A DNA stretch of 64,000 bases from positions 685,911 through 749,910 of the forward strand of contig SSNP01000017.1 of NCBI GenBank assembly GCA_006937955.1, in the 5' to 3' direction. The notes beneath the pieces were generated by a model. The model was not told the origin of the DNA, searched no databases, and was given only the letters and a program-made list of their open reading frames with translations. A program made the translations under genes and the position numbers. This document shows, in pieces, positions 63,501-64,000 of the stretch. Positions within the stretch are counted from its first letter, which is position 1, and the number at the start of each line of letters is the position of its first letter. The DNA comes from Pachypanchax playfairii (Eukaryota; Chordata; Actinopteri; Cyprinodontiformes; Aplocheilidae).

Positions 63501-64000
63501 GTTTGACTTGAAATTTGAATGAGGTCTTAAAACCTTTATTAGAGTCAGTACAAACAGATGCAGGGTTGCACGGTGGTGCAGTCGGTAGAGCTGTTGCCTG
63601 GGTTTGAACACTTTCTGCATGGAGTCTGCATGTTCTCCCCGTGCACGCGTGGGTTTTCTCTGGGGACTCCGGTTTGGATGGATTTTACAAACAGATTTTC
63701 ATCCCACTGAATGAATTCCAAAACATTTTTCTGTACAATAAAACCACAAAATAACCCCCTCAGAAATCAGAAATCTGAGTGATGGAGGATTCTCACTGCA
63801 GTGATCTGTTTTAATTGTTACATGAGACGCCTGAACAGCGCTGCCAGTCATCGCAGCTGATGTACGAAGCTGCTGAGGGGGAAAATAAGCAGCTTTGGAT
63901 CTGGCCCCTCTCATAAAAGACAGCTTACCTTTCATGGCTTCTGCTGTTTTATTGAGAGTTTAGAGTGAACCTGGAGAACCTCGAGGGATGGAGAGGTTAC
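24489..64000 (+). CDS. igsf9b: igsf9b: immunoglobulin superfamily member 9B, 5' part
   Basis: IGSF9B is a large type I adhesion protein of the Turtle/Dasm1 family with five Ig and two fibronectin III domains; in mammals it acts at inhibitory synapses. Five coding exons are present: 24489-24552, 38598-38795, 47071-47217, 52402-52553 and 58604-58721. They give about 226 residues in one frame with all phases agreeing. Residues 1-21 are a signal peptide. Ig1 has Cys45 and Cys113, and carries VEWFKFGVPIPFFI and YDTFHNGSWVHL, hallmarks of IGSF9B. Ig2 has Cys161 and Cys208. The sequon NGS is at Asn127. Introns are 14.0, 8.3, 5.2 and 6.0 kb. The rest of the gene lies to the right of the window. Exon 5 appears twice because of an apparent assembly duplication. 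Confidence 0.93.
30461..30879 (+). mobile_element. TTAA-flanked MITE (family A), uninterrupted copy
   Basis: 419 bp between TTAA at 30457-30460 and TTAA at 30880-30883. Starts AAAGGCCATTTCACACAAAT and ends GATGGGCCTCT. It aligns along its length with 17464-18696 apart from the nested insertion and an extra stretch in the right half of that copy. Confidence 0.78.
31388..31895. mobile_element. MITE-like element with inverted ends
   Basis: Left end CTTTTCCACTAGGGTTGGGTC and right end (reverse complement) CTTTTCAACTAGGGTTAGCAC form an imperfect terminal inverted repeat of about 20 bp around some 500 bp. No coding capacity. A clear target duplication was not found, so the superfamily is open. Confidence 0.5.
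33072..33140 (+). mobile_element. hAT-like terminal fragment
   Basis: CAGGACCGGCCCTGAGCTGC resembles a common hAT transposon end (CAGGGCCGGCCCT). No matching opposite end was seen within 600 bp, so this is either a fragment or a chance match. Confidence 0.3.
33980..34230 (+). repeat. old dispersed repeat, copy 1
   Basis: CCTCAGTTTGGAG, then TAGTTCTGAC and GATTGATGTGCTAACGGCT are shared in the same order with 36460-36510. A third, more diverged relative may lie at 59310-59690 (AAGCAGCTCTAATCT). The ends are not defined. Confidence 0.45.
36405..36620 (+). repeat. old dispersed repeat, copy 2
   Basis: Shares CCTCAGTTTGGAG and GATTGATAAGCTAACAGCT with 33980-34230 in the same orientation. Intronic, no coding capacity. 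Confidence 0.45.
37925..38230. other. GC-rich non-repeat block before igsf9b exon 2
   Basis: About 300 bp that are clearly richer in GC than the surrounding intron, with no repeat signature and no convincing splice sites. An octamer-like ATGCAAATGA lies just upstream. It could be a conserved regulatory element; this cannot be shown without alignment. Confidence 0.3.
38598..38795 (+). CDS. igsf9b: igsf9b exon 2 (Ig1, first half)
   Basis: 198 bp, phase 1 to phase 1, acceptor CCACTCAG and donor GTAAGG. Encodes GAHGVREEPRFVTARAGES, the first Ig1 cysteine in LGCDVS, and EWFKFGVPIPFF, very close to mammalian IGSF9B. Confidence 0.95.
39994..40596 (+). mobile_element. PIF/Harbinger-type non-autonomous element
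   Basis: The ends GGCTACGTTCAGACTG and (reverse complement) GACTACGGTCTTAATG form an imperfect inverted repeat, flanked by TAA on both sides (39991-39993 and 40597-40599), the TWA target preferred by Harbinger elements. It carries a remnant of a Myb/SANT-like gene (40281-40447). Confidence 0.72.
40281..40447 (+). pseudogene. Myb/SANT-like transposon protein fragment, frameshifted
   Basis: The ATG-led frame gives MADDAENINIWGDSSVQAKL and then EGCYQNRMVFENISKE, the middle of the Myb/SANT-like DNA-binding domain found in the second protein of Harbinger transposons. That frame then loses similarity and stops at 40434-40436. From 40391 another frame continues ERGFKRTWLQWQREIKSL and stops at 40445-40447, the expected next helix of the domain. 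An indel near 40385-40391 therefore broke the gene, and the usual leading tryptophan helix is deleted. It is non-functional as seen. Confidence 0.7.
44334..44612 (-). other. lysine-rich open reading frame of uncertain status
   Basis: A 92-codon frame on the strand opposite igsf9b. It has an ATG at its start and basic, alanine- and lysine-rich segments (AAKSKKPPNPSN) faintly like histone H1 tails. I do not recognise it. The complementary strand is open as well, so chance or a decayed retrocopy is as likely as a gene. Confidence 0.15.
45248..45480. mobile_element. hAT-type MITE with 8-bp target duplication
   Basis: The ends CAGTGGTCCCCAACCTTTTT and GGAGGTTGGGGACCACTG are inverted repeats. TCTTGGAC is duplicated exactly at 45240-45247 and 45481-45488, the 8-bp target duplication of hAT elements. 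233 bp with no coding capacity; the end sequence is typical of Charlie-like hATs. Confidence 0.92.
47071..47217 (+). CDS. igsf9b: igsf9b exon 3 (Ig1, second half)
   Basis: 147 bp, phase 1 to phase 1, acceptor CATGTGCAG and donor GTGAGT. Encodes RASLHGKASLQIDPVRSEDQ then GWYECRVLM with the second Ig1 cysteine, followed by YDTFHNGSWVHLTVN, a hallmark of IGSF9B. Confidence 0.95.
47218..52401 (+). other. igsf9b: igsf9b intron 3
   Basis: 5.2 kb. Contains a CTCF-like site at 49759 and a TTC microsatellite at about 51390-51408. No mobile element with clear ends recognised. Confidence 0.75.
49759..49773 (+). promoter_or_regulatory. CTCF-like site in igsf9b intron 3
   Basis: CCACTAGGGGGCGCT matches the CTCF core CCASYAGRKGGCRS at every position. 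It is the best match noticed in the window. Whether CTCF binds here is unknown. Confidence 0.5.
52402..52553 (+). CDS. igsf9b: igsf9b exon 4 (Ig2, first half)
   Basis: 152 bp, phase 1 to phase 0, acceptor CTGTCCACAG and donor GTAAGA. Encodes APPTFTSTPPQYVEAKEGG, then the first Ig2 cysteine in LLSCSAQGNPKP and the tryptophan in ISWLREGEE. Confidence 0.95.
55387..55963. mobile_element. hAT-type MITE with 8-bp target duplication
   Basis: Starts TAGGGCTGTTAAC and ends GACTACAGCCCTC, short inverted ends. CTATTTAC is duplicated exactly at 55379-55386 and 55964-55971. 577 bp, no transposase. Internal GTCGACTAATCGGTCGA-like palindromes are typical of this kind of element. Confidence 0.9.
56050..56965. 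repeat. compound ATTTT / CTCA higher-order array
   Basis: Alternating blocks of (ATTTT)n and (ACTC/ACTT)n joined by a recurring CAAAATCAATATTTT linker, seen starting at 56044, 56183, 56553, 56748 and 56864, plus a variant at 56645. The long open frames crossing it are an effect of a repeat without stops and are not genes. Confidence 0.9.
57873..58171 (+). mobile_element. tRNA-derived SINE, near full-length
   Basis: Starts GGGGTGCATGGTGGTGCAGT, has B-box-like GGTCTTGGGTTTGAATTTGC, the core CTCCCATGGACCAAAAACAT and GATGGACAAACGATCTGTCC, and ends in an ATGA-repeat tail (GAATGAATGAAT). Same family as 13168-13490. Confidence 0.8.
58604..58721 (+). CDS. igsf9b: igsf9b exon 5 (Ig2, second half)
   Basis: 118 bp, phase 0 to phase 1, acceptor GAACCGCAG and donor GTCAGT. 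Encodes VHDGSLTILGITRDDRGAY, the second Ig2 cysteine in RCRAYS, and YTTRLLVQ. Aligns with the mammalian segment DGSLTV...RGAYTCRAYS. Confidence 0.94.
59310..59690 (+). repeat. old dispersed repeat, possible copy 3
   Basis: Contains CAGTTAGGAGAAATAG, GGGGCTAGTCTGAG and AAGCAGCTCTAATCT, loosely like parts of 33980-34230 and 36405-36620. An identical copy at 62702-63082 comes from the block duplication. Confidence 0.3.
60181..60190. other. assembly gap (10 N)
   Basis: A run of exactly ten N. The sequence left of it ends ten bases into a SINE (GGGTTGCACG), and the sequence right of it starts inside the CTCA array, already present at 56799. Confidence 0.99.
61265..61563 (+). mobile_element. SINE, duplicate of 57873-58171
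   Basis: Second appearance of the same SINE with the same tail, offset by 3392 bp. It should not be counted as a separate insertion. Confidence 0.8.
61996..62113 (+). pseudogene. igsf9b: igsf9b exon 5, artefactual second copy
   Basis: Identical to 58604-58721 with the same flanking introns. At 118 bp (phase 0 to 1) it cannot follow the first copy without breaking the frame, so a transcript with both would be shifted. I treat it as an assembly duplicate and not a real exon or a gene break. Confidence 0.85.
63563..63675 (+). mobile_element. SINE fragment (5' half)
   Basis: GGGTTGCACGGTGGTGCAGT then GTCTGCATGTTCTCCCCGTG is the 5' part of the SINE family. It stops at GACTCCGGTTT and lacks about 15 bp around the B box. 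Its first ten bases are also the last ten before the gap. Confidence 0.7.
63676..64000 (+). other. igsf9b: igsf9b intron 5, right edge
   Basis: Unique AT-rich sequence. The next IGSF9B exon, which starts the third Ig domain, is not visible before the window ends. Confidence 0.6.

Larger units (their letters stand above)
60191..63572 (+). repeat. duplicated block, right copy (start of contig 2)
   Basis: Repeats 56799-60180 base for base as far as checked by eye, including the SINE (61265-61563) and the igsf9b exon. The sequence becomes unique again at 63573. Confidence 0.92.

Overview
This window is vertebrate nuclear DNA, almost certainly from a teleost fish. It is AT-rich, the coding exons are short and split by GT-AG introns, and the intergenic and intronic DNA holds fish-type tRNA-derived SINE copies and many short non-autonomous DNA transposons. 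No bacterial, phage or organellar features were found.

Three protein-coding genes can be supported: vps26b (minus, first coding exon only), jam3 (minus, complete, nine coding exons) and igsf9b (plus, first five coding exons). Their order and orientation match, from memory, the human 11q25 block IGSF9B-JAM3-(NCAPD3)-VPS26B, except that no NCAPD3 exon is visible between jam3 and vps26b. This suggests one of the two paralogous blocks left by the teleost genome duplication, but the a/b ohnolog cannot be assigned from the sequence alone.

Layout: 1-2.1 kb, vps26b first coding exon, upstream region and probable promoter. 2.1-3.4 kb, jam3 3' untranslated/intergenic DNA. 3.44-11.91 kb, jam3, whose spliced ORF is 906 bp including stop (301 aa) with every exon phase compatible. 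11.9-24.5 kb, divergent jam3/igsf9b intergenic region with one SINE, a nested pair of TTAA-flanked elements and a DNA-transposon relic. 24.49-64 kb, igsf9b: a signal-peptide exon at 24489, a 14-kb intron, then exons at 38598, 47071, 52402 and 58604 encoding the first Ig domain and most or all of the second; the rest of the gene lies past the right edge.

At the right end, 3382 bp (56799-60180) reappear apparently unchanged at 60191-63572 across a 10-N gap. This looks like two overlapping contigs that were never merged, so igsf9b exon 5 (118 bp) is present twice; the second copy should not be annotated as a real exon.

Both cell-surface genes encode immunoglobulin-superfamily adhesion proteins: jam3 a junctional adhesion molecule ending in a PDZ ligand, and igsf9b (in mammals) a synaptic adhesion protein. 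vps26b encodes a retromer subunit for endosomal sorting. I found no convincing new biological system. The most instructive signals are the nested transposon with its paralogous empty site, a Harbinger-type element carrying a frameshifted Myb/SANT-like domain, the diverged jam3 membrane segment, and the assembly duplication.
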